Assembly (NCBI GenBank): GCA_003454335.1
Contig: DMKK01000168.1
Location: forward strand, 1 to 6,551
Direction: 5' to 3'
DNA: 6,551 nucleotides
Origin: Gammaproteobacteria bacterium
GTDB taxonomy: Bacteria; Pseudomonadota; Gammaproteobacteria; UBA9214
Shown here: piece by piece, positions 6,394 through 6,551 of the stretch
How the letters are laid out: each line of letters starts with the position of its first letter
How positions within the stretch are numbered: the stretch's first letter is position 1
Position numbers and translations under genes: made by a program
The notes under the pieces: model-generated
What the model saw: only the letters and a program-made list of their open reading frames with translations
Databases searched by the model: none
Told to the model about the DNA's origin: nothing

Positions 6394-6397
6394 ATGT

Positions 6398-6417
6398 GTC
6401 AGTGGGATACAACTGAC
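6398..6417. repeat. Inverted repeat, 6-bp arms
   Basis: GTCAGT (6398-6403) and ACTGAC (6412-6417) are perfect arms around an 8-base loop, 4 bases after the nested hairpin. Confidence 0.4.
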
Positions 6418-6450
6418 CCGTCAAAGGGCATTGGCATTCTAATAGTAAGA

Positions 6451-6477
6451 GACTTTGTCATCCCGTACCGAAAAGTC
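6451..6477. repeat. Inverted repeat, 6-bp arms
   Basis: GACTTT (6451-6456) and AAAGTC (6472-6477) are perfect arms around a 15-base loop. The longer loop makes it weaker as a folded structure than its neighbours. Confidence 0.3.
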
Positions 6478-6492
6478 ACAACTCTAATCCCC

Positions 6493-6502
6493 ATAGCGCT
6501 AT
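6493..6502. repeat. Perfect 10-base palindrome near the element's right end
   Basis: ATAGCGCTAT reads the same on both strands. It lies 11 bases before the terminal hairpin and could be a protein-binding site at the origin end. Confidence 0.4.
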
Positions 6503-6513
6503 TGCCTTCCATG

Positions 6514-6536
6514 ACCGCGTGGCATCGTCCCGCGGT
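6514..6536. repeat. Terminal hairpin of the candidate ori end
   Basis: ACCGCG (6514-6519) and CGCGGT (6531-6536) are perfect arms around an 11-base loop. Subterminal hairpins of this kind are the recognition sites of HUH transposases. The arms ACCGC and GCGGT match those of the left-edge hairpin at 4068-4080. Confidence 0.5.
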
Positions 6537-6551
6537 TTCCTCCCTCGAGGC

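Larger units (their letters stand above)
4041..6551 (+). mobile_element. IS91-type element carrying a tyrosine recombinase and an HUH transposase
   Basis: Composition changes at about 4036-4041 from A+T-rich intergenic DNA to G+C-richer DNA, followed by an integrase and an HUH transposase in tandem with only 9 bases between them. IS91 elements move by rolling-circle transposition, have no classical terminal inverted repeats and make no target duplication, so ends cannot be read from flanking repeats. To my recollection a subset of the IS91 family carries an accessory tyrosine recombinase upstream of the transposase, matching this layout. Left-edge and right-edge hairpins with the same stem arms (4068-4080 and 6514-6536) are the best end markers. 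Both genes are intact, so the element may be active. Boundaries are approximate, and the right end may lie outside the window. Confidence 0.75.
6275..6551 (+). other. Structured 3' region of the IS91-type element (candidate ori end)
   Basis: This 277-base stretch follows the transposase and holds no recognisable gene, but carries five inverted repeats (listed separately) between 6339 and 6536. IS91 elements keep their replication-origin end downstream of the transposase, and such ends usually contain hairpins, so this is the expected place. The last bases after the final hairpin (about 6537-6551) are a pyrimidine-rich run and CTCGAGGC; whether the element ends here or beyond the window cannot be seen. 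Confidence 0.5.

Overview
The window looks like a proteobacterial chromosome fragment, most likely from a gammaproteobacterium with respiratory or sulfur/redox metabolism. This is inferred from moderate GC, the gene types and the sequence style; no marker gene fixes the taxon. It has two halves.

Left half (1-3925): three genes, all on the minus strand. In transcription order they are a small secreted single-domain rhodanese (3509-3925), a membrane-anchored sensor (1585-3447; two membrane segments, Cache-like periplasmic domain, HAMP, PAS) and, after a 400-base gap with its own probable promoter, a secreted multiheme c-type cytochrome (1-1184) whose 3' end lies outside the window. The rhodanese and sensor are 61 bases apart and may be co-transcribed. 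All three products act in, or sense, the periplasm. A periplasmic sulfur/electron-transfer function monitored by the sensor is therefore an attractive but unproven reading. The sensor lacks histidine-kinase, GGDEF/EAL and chemoreceptor output motifs and ends in a module I cannot assign to a known output class.

Right half (about 4041 to the window end): a plus-strand IS91-type mobile element with two recombinases in tandem. These are a complete tyrosine recombinase (4181-5065) and, 9 bases later, a complete HUH/Y2 rolling-circle transposase with zinc-finger motifs (5075-6274). The element lies next to the rhodanese promoter region and is transcribed divergently from that gene. A strong hairpin sits just 5' of the integrase ribosome-binding site. 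The roughly 280 bases after the transposase contain five inverted repeats. The stem arms of the last one are shared with a hairpin at the left edge, as expected if these mark the ter/ori ends. The exact ends are not resolved and the right end may lie beyond the window.

No tRNA, rRNA or CRISPR array was seen, and no convincing rho-independent terminator was seen.
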